A stretch of DNA of 25,157 bases from Comamonadaceae bacterium. Its GTDB lineage: Bacteria > Pseudomonadota > Gammaproteobacteria > Burkholderiales > Burkholderiaceae_C. The DNA lies in assembly GCA_947454695.1 (NCBI GenBank), contig CANGMW010000007.1:1-25157 (forward strand), in the 5' to 3' direction. Below are positions 15,294 through 22,517 of this stretch, in pieces (positions within the stretch are counted from its first letter, which is position 1; every line of letters starts with the position of its first letter). Position numbers and translations under genes: made by a program. A model generated the notes under the pieces. It was not told where the DNA came from. It was given only the letters and a program-made list of their open reading frames with translations, and ran no database searches.

Positions 15294-16679
15294 ATGAATA
15301 CAAGCAAAGGTCGTCACGTTGTTGTGGTGGGAACCCAGTGGGGTGATGAGGGCAAAGGCAAACTGGTGGATTGGCTCACCGAGAGCGCTCAAGGCGTGGT
15401 GCGTTTCCAGGGGGGTCATAACGCGGGCCACACCTTGGTGATCAACGGCGTCAAAACCGCTTTGCACCTGATTCCCAGCGGCATCATGCGCGCGGGCGTG
15501 AAGTGCTACATCGGCAACGGTGTGGTCTTGTCGGCTGCCAAGCTGTTTGAAGAAATCGAAGGGCTTGAAAAAGCCGGTGTGGAAGTGCGTTCGCGCTTGC
15601 GCATCAGCGAGGCTTGTCCTTTGATTCTGCCGTTTCACGCGGCACTCGATGTGGCACGCGAGGCTGCGCGCGAACAAGGTGGCACGGAAAAAATCGGCAC
15701 CACCGGACGTGGCATCGGACCGGCCTATGAGGACAAAATTGCACGTCGCGCCTTGCGGGTGCAGGACCTGAAATACCCCGAGCGCTTCGCCAGCAAGTTG
15801 CGCGAACTGCTGGATTTGCACAACCATGTGCTCACCACTTACCTGGGTTCGCAGAAGTTTGTGTTTGGCGATGCCCTGAAACCGTATATACAGAACGGTG
15901 CGGTCCAGTTCGAGGCGGTGTTCGCTGAGGCCATGCGCCATGCCGAATTGCTCAAGCCCATGATGGCCGATGTATCGCGTGAGCTCAATGAAGCCCACCA
16001 CCGCGGCGACAACCTCTTGTTTGAAGGGGCCCAAGGCACCTTGCTGGATGTGGACCACGGCACCTACCCCTATGTGACTTCCAGCAACTGCGTAGCAGGC
16101 AATGCGGCTGCGGGTTCCGGTGTGGGGCCAGGGATGCTGCACTACATTTTGGGCATCACCAAAGCGTATTGCACCCGTGTCGGCGGCGGGCCTTTCCCCA
16201 CCGAACTGGACTGGGAAAAGCCGGGAACACCGGGTTACCACATGAGCACGGTGGGCGCGGAAAAGGGCGTCACCACCGGACGCTCGCGCCGCTGTGGCTG
16301 GTTCGATGCAGCCTTGCTCAAGCGCTCGGCCCAAGTGAACGGATTGACCGGACTGTGCCTGACCAAGCTCGATGTGCTCGATGGCTTGAGCGAATTACAT
16401 CTGTGCACCGGCTATGAGCTCGACGGTGAAAAGATCGATATTTTGCCCATGGGCGCTGACGACATCGCCCGCTGCAAGCCCATTTATGAAGTCATGCCGG
16501 GTTGGACGGACAGTACCGTGGGCGTCACCGATTACCAAAAATTGCCGCAAAGTGCGCGCCGCTACCTCGCGCGCATTGAAGAAGTGACGGGTGTGCCGAT
16601 CCACATCATCTCCACCAGTCCGGACCGTGACCACACCATCATGATGCGTCACCCGTTTCAAGCTGACTCGGTTGTTTAA
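15294..16679 (+). CDS. purA: Adenylosuccinate synthetase
   Basis: PurA joins IMP and aspartate, using GTP, in the first committed step to AMP. The 461-residue protein carries the P-loop-like GTQWGDEGKGK with catalytic Asp18, the second catalytic residue His46 in GGHNAGHT, GTTGRGIGPAYEDK, and TTGRSRRCGWFDA (IMP and aspartate region). It is slightly longer than E. coli PurA because of small insertions. The ATG at 15294 follows AAGAG. The 72-base gap before it contains an AT-rich stretch (15263-15282) that may hold a promoter, though no clear hexamers stand out. hflKC-DUF2065-purA matches the E. coli order apart from hisZ. Confidence 0.97.
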   Translation: MNTSKGRHVVVVGTQWGDEGKGKLVDWLTESAQGVVRFQGGHNAGHTLVINGVKTALHLIPSGIMRAGVKCYIGNGVVLSAAKLFEEIEGLEKAGVEVRSRLRISEACPLILPFHAALDVAREAAREQGGTEKIGTTGRGIGPAYEDKIARRALRVQDLKYPERFASKLRELLDLHNHVLTTYLGSQKFVFGDALKPYIQNGAVQFEAVFAEAMRHAELLKPMMADVSRELNEAHHRGDNLLFEGAQGTLLDVDHGTYPYVTSSNCVAGNAAAGSGVGPGMLHYILGITKAYCTRVGGGPFPTELDWEKPGTPGYHMSTVGAEKGVTTGRSRRCGWFDAALLKRSAQVNGLTGLCLTKLDVLDGLSELHLCTGYELDGEKIDILPMGADDIARCKPIYEVMPGWTDSTVGVTDYQKLPQSARRYLARIEEVTGVPIHIISTSPDRDHTIMMRHPFQADSVV

Positions 16680-16749
16680 GACTTCGGCTGTGTCGCATTC
16701 GCATTTTGAAATTGAGCCCAGCATTCACCCCCAAACCCAGGAGCCATTC

Positions 16750-17274
16750 ATGTTGACGGAAGACGGTAAGCACTTGTATGTGAGCTACGACGAATACCAC
16801 AACCTGATCGAAAAGCTTGCTATCAAAATTCATCAGTCTGGTTGGGAGTTCGACACCATTTTGTGTCTGGCCCGTGGTGGTATGCGCCCCGGCGATGTGT
16901 TGTCGCGTATTTTTGAAAAACCGCTGGCCATCATGTCCACCAGCTCTTACCGCGCCAACGCCGGTACGACCCAGGGGCACTTGGATATTGCCAAATACAT
17001 CACCACCCCCGAGGGCGAAATCGCCGGTCGCGTGCTGTTGGTGGATGATCTTGCGGATTCTGGCTTCACACTCAATGCGGTGATTGACATGTTGCGCAGA
17101 AGCTACCCGGCCATCACCGATTTGCGTACCGCTGTCTTGTGGACCAAAGCAGTGTCTAAATTCCAGGCGGATTACTCGGTCGAATTTTTGCCAACCAACC
17201 CTTGGATCCATCAACCTTTTGAGAGCTATGACAGCATGCGCGTGAGCCACCTGCTGTCCAAGTGGAAGGTCTGA
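16750..17274 (+). CDS. Phosphoribosyltransferase, purine (hypoxanthine/xanthine-guanine) type
   Basis: A 174-residue type I phosphoribosyltransferase. The PRPP-binding signature VLLVDDLADSGFT lies at residues 95-107 and a conserved LCLARGGMRPGDVLSR at about 38-53. Such enzymes salvage purine bases to nucleotides, and its place directly after purA fits that, but the base used cannot be read from the sequence. The ATG at 16750 was chosen for the AGGAG at 16739-16743; an in-frame TTG at 16672 would overlap purA and has no ribosome site. It is short compared with classical Hpt but normal for the COG2236-like group. Confidence 0.88.
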   Translation: MLTEDGKHLYVSYDEYHNLIEKLAIKIHQSGWEFDTILCLARGGMRPGDVLSRIFEKPLAIMSTSSYRANAGTTQGHLDIAKYITTPEGEIAGRVLLVDDLADSGFTLNAVIDMLRRSYPAITDLRTAVLWTKAVSKFQADYSVEFLPTNPWIHQPFESYDSMRVSHLLSKWKV

Positions 17275-17289
17275 TTGAAGGTGACGATC

Positions 17290-18486
17290 ATGCGTGACAA
17301 AACCACGGCATTGATCCACCACAGCTACCAGCCCCCTGAAGGGTTTGAGTCCCCTCAAGCCGGGGTGTTCAAGGCGTCCACGGTCATCTTTCCCAATGTC
17401 CAGGCCATGCGGGAGCGCAACTGGAAAGACAAGTCCGGCTACACCTACGGGCTGCATGGCACCCCCACCACCTTTTTACTGGAAGAACGTTTGTGTGCCC
17501 TCGAAGGGGGGCTGCAATGCGTGTTGACGCCCAGTGGTCTGAGCGCCATCAGTCATGTAGGGCTTGCACTGCTCCAACCCGGTGATGAAGTACTCATCCC
17601 CGATAACGCTTATGGACCCAGCCGGGACTTGGCAGCGCAGACCTTCAAGGGCTTGGGCATCACCCACCAGTTGTATGACCCGATGGATGTCGCTGACCTG
17701 CGTCGGCGCATCGGCCCCAAGACCCGACTGGTGTGGCTCGAAGCAGCCGGTTCGGTCACGATGGAGTTTCCCGATCTGATCGCTCAGGTGCGGGTGTGCC
17801 GTGAAAGACAGGTTTTGTGCGCACTGGACAACACCTGGGGCGCAGGACTGGCATTCCAGCCCTTTGATCTTGCACCCGGCTTGGGCGTGGACATCAGCGT
17901 ACACGCCTTGACCAAATACCCCAGTGGCGGCGGCGATGTGCTCATGGGCAGCATCATCACAAGGGATGAAGGCCTGCATCTGCGTATCAAGCTGTGCCAC
18001 ATGCATCTGGGCACCGGCGTGGGCGCCAACGATGCCGAGCTGATCTTGCGCTCATTGCCCAGCATGGCACTTCGCTATGCAGCCCATGACCGCACGGCGC
18101 GTCTGTTGGCTGAGCATTGCCTGAGTCGACCTGAAATTGCTCAGGTGCTGCATCCCGCATTGCCGGATTCACCAGGCCACGCCCACTGGCAAAACTTGTG
18201 CGGGTCCGAGCCAGGGGGCGCTGCAGGCCTGTTCAGCATCGTTTTTGACGCGCGCTACAGTCAGGCTCAGGTCGACGACTTCTGCAATGCTTTGCGCTTG
18301 TTCAAGCTCGGCTACAGCTGGGGCGGCCCCATGAGTTTGGTGGTGCCATACGAATTGGCCCGAATGCGCACAGCCTGGCCTACGCACTTGGCTAAAGGCA
18401 CCCTGGTGCGCTTTTCGGTGGGTCTTGAGTCTGCGGCGGACCTCCAAAAGGACTTGGACCAGGCCCTGGCCACCATGCACCGCTGA
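17290..18486 (+). CDS. metC: Cystathionine beta-lyase-like PLP enzyme (Cys/Met metabolism family)
   Basis: This 398-residue fold-type I PLP enzyme belongs to the Cys/Met metabolism family. Visible features are the PLP phosphate and stacking region TPSGLSAIS and NAYGPSR, the cofactor-contacting DNTW (180-183), and the PLP Lys209 in HALTKYPSGGGDVLMG. MetC cleaves cystathionine to homocysteine, pyruvate and ammonia in methionine synthesis; the sequence type favours it over cystathionine gamma-synthase, but substrate is not proven. The ATG at 17290 has AAGGTG at 17278-17283; the earlier in-frame TTG 17275 abuts the previous stop. It is 15 bases after the phosphoribosyltransferase, so they likely share a transcript. 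Confidence 0.85.
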   Translation: MRDKTTALIHHSYQPPEGFESPQAGVFKASTVIFPNVQAMRERNWKDKSGYTYGLHGTPTTFLLEERLCALEGGLQCVLTPSGLSAISHVGLALLQPGDEVLIPDNAYGPSRDLAAQTFKGLGITHQLYDPMDVADLRRRIGPKTRLVWLEAAGSVTMEFPDLIAQVRVCRERQVLCALDNTWGAGLAFQPFDLAPGLGVDISVHALTKYPSGGGDVLMGSIITRDEGLHLRIKLCHMHLGTGVGANDAELILRSLPSMALRYAAHDRTARLLAEHCLSRPEIAQVLHPALPDSPGHAHWQNLCGSEPGGAAGLFSIVFDARYSQAQVDDFCNALRLFKLGYSWGGPMSLVVPYELARMRTAWPTHLAKGTLVRFSVGLESAADLQKDLDQALATMHR

Positions 18487-18502
18487 GTTGGTGTTTTCCG
18501 CA

Positions 18503-18536
18503 GTAGGCAGCACCAGGCCTACGGCTTAGGCTAGGT
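18503..18536 (+). promoter_or_regulatory. Two mutually exclusive hairpins before the DUF2189 gene
   Basis: GCCTAC (18517-18522) can pair exactly with upstream GTAGGC (18503-18508), or its GCCTA with downstream TAGGC (18527-18531). The second hairpin extends through a G-T pair and, past an A-A mismatch, ACC (18512-18514) with GGT (18534-18536). The downstream arm includes the weak AGG (18533-18535) that could serve as ribosome site for ATG 18541. Pairing is seen directly; any switching role is inference. Confidence 0.4.
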
Positions 18537-18540
18537 CCTC

Positions 18541-19335
18541 ATGACCGATGCCTCTTCCACACCCTATCAACCACCGCCCCCCATCGGGCCGCAACGTCAA
18601 CTGTTGCCGGTGACGCTGGCCGACCCGCTGCGCTGGCTGGGACGGGGCTGGCAGGACCTGTGGCACGCCAAAGGCATTGCGCTGTTTTATGGGTTCTTTT
18701 TCTGGGCCATGGCTGTCTTGCTCGGGGCGATTTTTCACAACATGCCTGAATACACCATGTCATTCGCCTCCGGCTGTTTGCTGGTGGGCCCTTTCATGGC
18801 GATGGGCTTGTACGAGGTGAGCCGATACCGGGAGCAGGGCCAGGCGCCGGAGCTGACGGCTTCACTCACCTGCTGGGATTCCCACCTGGGCACCATGGGC
18901 ATGCTGGTGCTGGTTTTGATCGTGTTGGAGTTGCTCTGGGGGCGTGCCTCTCTGGTCGTGTTTGCGGTTTTTTTCAACACCGGCATGCCCTCTACGGCGG
19001 GCGTTCTGCAGGCGGTGTTCAGTCCTGACAACTGGGAGTTTCTTGCGGTCTATCTGGTGGTGGGGGGCTTTTTCGCCGCGCTGGTCTTCGCCAGCATGGT
19101 GGTGTCTTTGCCCATGATTTTGGACCGCGACACCGATGCCATTTCAGCAGCCATCACCAGCATCCAGGTGGTCTACACCCACACGCTTGTGTTGGCTTGG
19201 TGGGGCTGTCTCATCACCATCTTGGTGGTGCTTGCGCTGTTGCCTTGGGGGGCAGGGCTTTTGATGGTTGGCCCTTGGTTGGGTCATGCGAGTTGGCATG
19301 CTTACCGGGGCACCGTTCAATGGGACGACCGTTAG
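18541..19335 (+). CDS. DUF2189 integral membrane protein
   Basis: A 264-residue membrane protein of the DUF2189 family, function unknown. After a Pro-rich N terminus (residues 1-20) and a short conserved stretch DPLRWLGRGWQDLWH, hydrophobic segments lie at about residues 45-65, 72-92, 119-143, 166-192 and 214-247 (perhaps two spans). The segment LVGPFMAMGLYEVSRYREQG and the later ASMVVSLPMILDRDTDAISA are typical of the family. The ATG at 18541 has only a weak AGG before it, inside a possible hairpin. It lies 54 bases after the metC-like gene and is convergent to mnmH, so no functional partner can be read from its neighbours. Confidence 0.85.
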   Translation: MTDASSTPYQPPPPIGPQRQLLPVTLADPLRWLGRGWQDLWHAKGIALFYGFFFWAMAVLLGAIFHNMPEYTMSFASGCLLVGPFMAMGLYEVSRYREQGQAPELTASLTCWDSHLGTMGMLVLVLIVLELLWGRASLVVFAVFFNTGMPSTAGVLQAVFSPDNWEFLAVYLVVGGFFAALVFASMVVSLPMILDRDTDAISAAITSIQVVYTHTLVLAWWGCLITILVVLALLPWGAGLLMVGPWLGHASWHAYRGTVQWDDR

Positions 19336-19368
19336 ACGACCCGCAAATTCGGGGTTGATCGCCCTCAG

Positions 19369-19386
19369 GTTTCAGTTTCAGTTTCC
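19369..19386. repeat. Three-copy 6-bp repeat after mnmH
   Basis: GTTTCA occurs at 19369-19374 and 19375-19380 and GTTTCC at 19381-19386. It lies just beyond the mnmH stop, in the 63-base convergent gap to the DUF2189 gene. Read on the minus strand in the pre-duplication mnmH frame it would encode alternating Glu and Thr. Confidence 0.6.
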
Positions 19387-19394
19387 GGTTCTAA

Positions 19395-19408
19395 GGACTC
19401 AGGACTCA
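19395..19408. repeat. 7-bp tandem duplication at the mnmH stop codon
   Basis: GGACTCA is repeated exactly at 19395-19401 and 19402-19408. The mnmH stop codon (19399-19401, minus strand) lies in one copy. Because 7 is not a multiple of 3, the second copy shifts the frame so that TGA becomes in frame. Confidence 0.7.
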
Positions 19409-20460
19409 GTGTCGACCAAGCGCTGGGCCAGTTCCAACATCGCCTCGTGTGAGCGATTGGCCGGGGCGATGATGGGCGCCTTTTCAAACTGCGTGAAGTT
19501 ACGCGTCATCGATTGCACATACACCGGGTCGTAGTGTTGGACCAGTAATTCACGCACCACCGCTTGGGTCTGGCCACTGTTGACTTGCGCCTTCCAAGCC
19601 TGCACGACGGATTTGCCCCGAATTTCGGTCAGCGCATCGAGCCGATCGCAAAAAGCCTCTGAGCGTTGAACAAAATAATCGTAGTCTTCCATGAGCAAGG
19701 CCACCCGTTCCTCGTCCGAGAGAGCGAGGCTCAAACAAGGGGCGGCCCGCATGGCCTGAACCAAGGCATCGGGCACCGCCACATTGCCCACCTTTTTGCT
19801 TTCGCTCTCGATGTACACCGGACGTGACGCATCGAGTTGACGCAATGCATTCCAGACCAAGGTGTCGAAGTGTTTTTGGGTCGGCTGCTCTACGCCCGGA
19901 ATGGCCCCGAGCACCGAGCTGCGGTGCCGTGCCAGGCCTTCCAAATCCAGTACCTGTGCGCCAACCTGTGACAAGGCATGCAACAAACGGGTTTTGCCCG
20001 AGCCCGTCGTGCCGCAGACCACGCGCCACTGAATCGGGGCCACCCGCTGCGCGATGTCCAACAAGAGCGCGGCACGAAAAGCCTTGTAGCCGCCGTCAAT
20101 CAGCGTCACTCGAAAGCCGATCTGGTCCAACACCAGTGAGAGCGAGCCGCTGCGCTTGCCGCCGCGCCAGCAATACGCCAGGGGCTTCCAGTCCTTGGGC
20201 TTGTCGATGACCTCGCGTTCGATGTGCGCTGAAATATTGCGAGCGGCCATGGCAGCACCACGTTTTTTAGCCTCAAACGCGTCGATTTGCTTGTACATCG
20301 TGCCCACGACTTTGCGCTCTTCATTGTTGAGCGTGGGCCAGTTCACGGCACCGGGCAAATGGTCCAGCGCGTACTCATCTTCACTGCGGGCGTCAATGAT
20401 GGTGTCAAACGTGTCGAGTTGGTGCAGCGCCTCGTCGGCGCTCAAAAGGGTGAGGCTCAT
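19399..20460 (-). CDS. mnmH: tRNA 2-selenouridine synthase (rhodanese domain + P-loop)
   Basis: MnmH (SelU, YbbB) replaces sulfur by selenium in the wobble 2-thiouridine of certain tRNAs, through a geranylated intermediate, using selenophosphate. The 353-residue protein has an N-terminal rhodanese domain with active-site Cys97 in AYCWRGGKRSGS and a C-terminal P-loop domain with GTTGSGKT (151-158). The conserved YIESESKKVGN follows. The ATG overlaps the stop of tesA (ATGA), so both are translated from one mRNA. It is slightly shorter than E. coli MnmH; the C terminus may have been cut by a 7-bp duplication. It implies selenophosphate synthetase (SelD) elsewhere in the genome. Confidence 0.95.
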   Translation of the reverse strand: MSLTLLSADEALHQLDTFDTIIDARSEDEYALDHLPGAVNWPTLNNEERKVVGTMYKQIDAFEAKKRGAAMAARNISAHIEREVIDKPKDWKPLAYCWRGGKRSGSLSLVLDQIGFRVTLIDGGYKAFRAALLLDIAQRVAPIQWRVVCGTTGSGKTRLLHALSQVGAQVLDLEGLARHRSSVLGAIPGVEQPTQKHFDTLVWNALRQLDASRPVYIESESKKVGNVAVPDALVQAMRAAPCLSLALSDEERVALLMEDYDYFVQRSEAFCDRLDALTEIRGKSVVQAWKAQVNSGQTQAVVRELLVQHYDPVYVQSMTRNFTQFEKAPIIAPANRSHEAMLELAQRLVDTES

Positions 20461-21098
20461 AGCAATTTTTGAAGTTCACGCCAGACGTTGTCCAGCATGA
20501 TGGGATGGGCCTGCTCAGTGGGGTGAATATGGTCGCTTTGAAACAGGGTGTCAGCCTGGGGCACATCTGCCACCCCTTTGAGAAAAAACGGCACCAGCGC
20601 CACGCGGTTGGATCGCGCCACTTTGACAAAGGTCTGGCTGAATTGCTCAGCATAGTCGGCGCCATAGTTAGGAGGCACCGCCATGCCCAACAACAGCACC
20701 CGGGCTTTGGCTTGCAGGGCCATTTGCGTCATGCGGTTAAGGTTGGTCTGGGTGGTGGTCACCGGCAGACCACGCAGGGCATCGTTGCCGCCGAGTTCGA
20801 TGATCACATGGGTAGGTTTGTGCTGGGCCAAGAGCGCAGGCAGTCGGCTGGCCCCGCCTGCGGTGGTGTCGCCGCTGATGCTGGCGTTGACCACGGTGAC
20901 CAGTTTGCCGCTGTCTTGGAGCCGTTTTCCCAGCAAAGCCACCCAGCCGCTGCCCCTTTTGAGGCCATACTCAGCACTGAGCGAGTCGCCGACCACCAGA
21001 ATGGTCTGTTGCGGTGAGGTCGCAGCCGCGCAAACCCCTACGCTGGCCAAGAGCACAGCGGTCGCGATACAGTGACGGCGAACCAAAGAAAAAACCAT
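20457..21098 (-). CDS. tesA: GDSL/SGNH esterase, TesA-type (acyl-CoA thioesterase I / lysophospholipase L1 / arylesterase)
   Basis: TesA is a periplasmic SGNH hydrolase with thioesterase, protease-like esterase and lysophospholipase activities in E. coli. The 213-residue protein has a signal peptide (hydrophobic ATAVLLASVGVCAAA, cleavage near residue 25), block I VVGDSLSAEYG with nucleophile Ser39, the oxyanion Gly and Asn of block III in GGNDALRG, and the Asp-His pair in DHIHPTEQAH. The ATG at 21098 has GGAA 7 bases upstream; ATG 21110 would add MESD. Its start codon interlocks with that of the divergent ABC ATPase. The stop overlaps the mnmH start. The physiological substrate is unknown. 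Confidence 0.93.
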   Translation of the reverse strand: MVFSLVRRHCIATAVLLASVGVCAAATSPQQTILVVGDSLSAEYGLKRGSGWVALLGKRLQDSGKLVTVVNASISGDTTAGGASRLPALLAQHKPTHVIIELGGNDALRGLPVTTTQTNLNRMTQMALQAKARVLLLGMAVPPNYGADYAEQFSQTFVKVARSNRVALVPFFLKGVADVPQADTLFQSDHIHPTEQAHPIMLDNVWRELQKLL

Positions 21099-21099
21099 G
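21096..21099. promoter_or_regulatory. Interlocked divergent start codons (CATG) of tesA and ybbA
   Basis: The palindrome CATG supplies the ATG of tesA on the minus strand (21098-21096) and the ATG of the ABC ATPase on the plus strand (21097-21099). No intergenic DNA exists, so each promoter and ribosome site must lie in the other's coding sequence. Confidence 0.8.
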
Positions 21100-21768
21100 T
21101 CAGATTCCATTATTTCCGTAGAGCATGTGTACAAGGCGGTGACTGACTCCAGCGGCACCCTGGACATTTTGCGCGATATTGACTTCACGCTAAAGGCGCG
21201 TGAAACCGTGGCTATTGTCGGTGCTTCCGGCTCAGGTAAAAGCACCTTGTTGTCGATTGTGGCGGGTTTAGACACCCCCACCCGGGGCACGGTGCGCTTG
21301 GCCGGTCAGGATCTGTTTGCGCTGGATGAAGATGCCCGTGCCCAACTGCGCGCCCAAAAAGTCGGTTTTGTGTTTCAGAGCTTTCAGTTGCTGGGCAACC
21401 TCACGGCTTTAGAAAACGTCATGCTGCCCTTAGAACTGGCGGGTGAAAAAAATGCCCGGGCAGCGGCCCAGCGCATGCTCACCCGGGTGGGTTTGGGCGA
21501 GCGGCTGAACCATTACCCCAAGGTGCTCAGCGGCGGTGAGCAGCAGCGGGTGGCCCTGGCACGGGCTTTTGTGGTGAAGCCCGCGGTGCTTTTAGCCGAT
21601 GAACCCACCGGCAGTCTGGACTTTGCCACCGGCGAAAAAATCATGGCCTTGATGTTTGAGCTCAACCAAGAACAGGGCACGACCCTGGTGCTGGTGACCC
21701 ACGATCCGGCGATTGCCCAGCGCTGCCAGCGCCGCATCACGATCGAGGCCGGGCAGGTGGCGCGATAA
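21097..21768 (+). CDS. ybbA: YbbA-type ABC transporter ATP-binding protein
   Basis: A 223-residue ABC ATPase of the LolD/MacB/YbbA group. It has Walker A GASGSGKS (42-49), Q-loop VFQSFQLL, signature LSGGEQQ (144-150) and Walker B VLLADEP with catalytic Glu169, then the H-loop in LVTHD. Sequence details such as DEDARAQLRAQKVGFVFQSF and the divergent tesA gene match E. coli YbbA, which works with the permease YbbP. No permease gene follows here: the ATPase stops 7 bases before rlmB. The start ATG interlocks with tesA. The substrate is unknown. Confidence 0.9.
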   Translation: MSDSIISVEHVYKAVTDSSGTLDILRDIDFTLKARETVAIVGASGSGKSTLLSIVAGLDTPTRGTVRLAGQDLFALDEDARAQLRAQKVGFVFQSFQLLGNLTALENVMLPLELAGEKNARAAAQRMLTRVGLGERLNHYPKVLSGGEQQRVALARAFVVKPAVLLADEPTGSLDFATGEKIMALMFELNQEQGTTLVLVTHDPAIAQRCQRRITIEAGQVAR

Positions 21769-21775
21769 TCAGCGC

Positions 21776-22510
21776 ATGTCCTCTCCCAAAGTTCTCTTCG
21801 GCTTTCACGCCGTTGGCGTGCGTCTGAAGACCTCGCCCAAGTCCATCATTGAAATCTATTACGAGCCGACCCGACGCGATGCCCGTATGCGTCAGTTTCT
21901 GGAGCGCACCCGCGAGGCGGGTGTTCGGCTGATCGAGGCCGATGGCCTGCGCTTGTCCAAACTTTGCGGCAGCCATGGGCACCAGGGGGTGGCCGCGCGG
22001 GTGGAAGTGCTGGCCCAAGTCACTTCGCTGGATGATTTGTTGGACACGCTCACGGTGCCCCCGCTTTTGTTGGTGCTCGACGGCGTGACCGATCCGCACA
22101 ACCTAGGCGCCTGTCTGCGGGTGGCCGATGGGGCCGGCGCGCATGCGGTGATCGCGCCCAAGGACCATGCGGTGGGCGTGAACGCCACGGTGGCCAAAGT
22201 GGCCAGCGGGGCCGCTGAGACGGTGCCTTATTTCATGGTGACCAATCTGGCCCGAACCTTGAATGAGCTCAAAGAGCGCAACATCTGGTGCATCGGCACC
22301 AGTGACGATGCACCCAAGACGGTTTACCAGGTGGACCTCAAGGGCCCGGTCGCGCTGGTGCTGGGGGCAGAGGGTGAAGGCATGCGTCAGCTCACCCGCA
22401 AGACTTGCGATGAGTTGGTCAGCATCCCCATGAAAGGTGCGGTGGAGAGCCTGAACGTTTCGGTCGCCAGCGGCGTGTGTCTTTACGAAGCCTTGCGTCA
22501 GCGCGGCTGA
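21776..22510 (+). CDS. rlmB: 23S rRNA (guanosine-2251-2'-O)-methyltransferase
   Basis: RlmB methylates the 2'-hydroxyl of G2251 in 23S rRNA. The 244-residue SpoU-family protein has an N-terminal substrate-binding domain (about residues 1-85, VLFGFHAVGVRLK onward) and the knotted SPOUT domain with motif 1 LDGVTDPHNLGACLRVAD, motif 2 LVLGAEGEGMR and motif 3 IPMKGAVESLNVSVASG. The ATG at 21776 fits the family N terminus; the in-frame upstream ATG at 21713 lies in ybbA. It follows ybbA by 7 bases and has no evident ribosome site of its own, so coupling is likely. serB ends convergently 7 bases away. Confidence 0.96.
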   Translation: MSSPKVLFGFHAVGVRLKTSPKSIIEIYYEPTRRDARMRQFLERTREAGVRLIEADGLRLSKLCGSHGHQGVAARVEVLAQVTSLDDLLDTLTVPPLLLVLDGVTDPHNLGACLRVADGAGAHAVIAPKDHAVGVNATVAKVASGAAETVPYFMVTNLARTLNELKERNIWCIGTSDDAPKTVYQVDLKGPVALVLGAEGEGMRQLTRKTCDELVSIPMKGAVESLNVSVASGVCLYEALRQRG

Positions 22511-22517
22511 GTTCAGT

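Noticed and set aside
15246..16334. 362-codon open frame antisense to purA
   Set aside because: Entirely opposite a confident gene, no ribosome site or family motif; a codon-bias shadow.
16639..17457. 272-codon open frame antisense to the phosphoribosyltransferase gene
   Set aside because: The plus-strand gene has a ribosome site and PRPP motif; the antisense frame has neither.
19336..19364. Intrinsic terminator after the DUF2189 gene (CCCG/CGGG at 19340-19353)
   Set aside because: The stem is only 4 bp and no T-run follows.
22511..22517. Bidirectional terminator between rlmB and serB
   Set aside because: The convergent gap is 7 bases and I see no hairpin with T-runs around it; the transcripts probably overlap.
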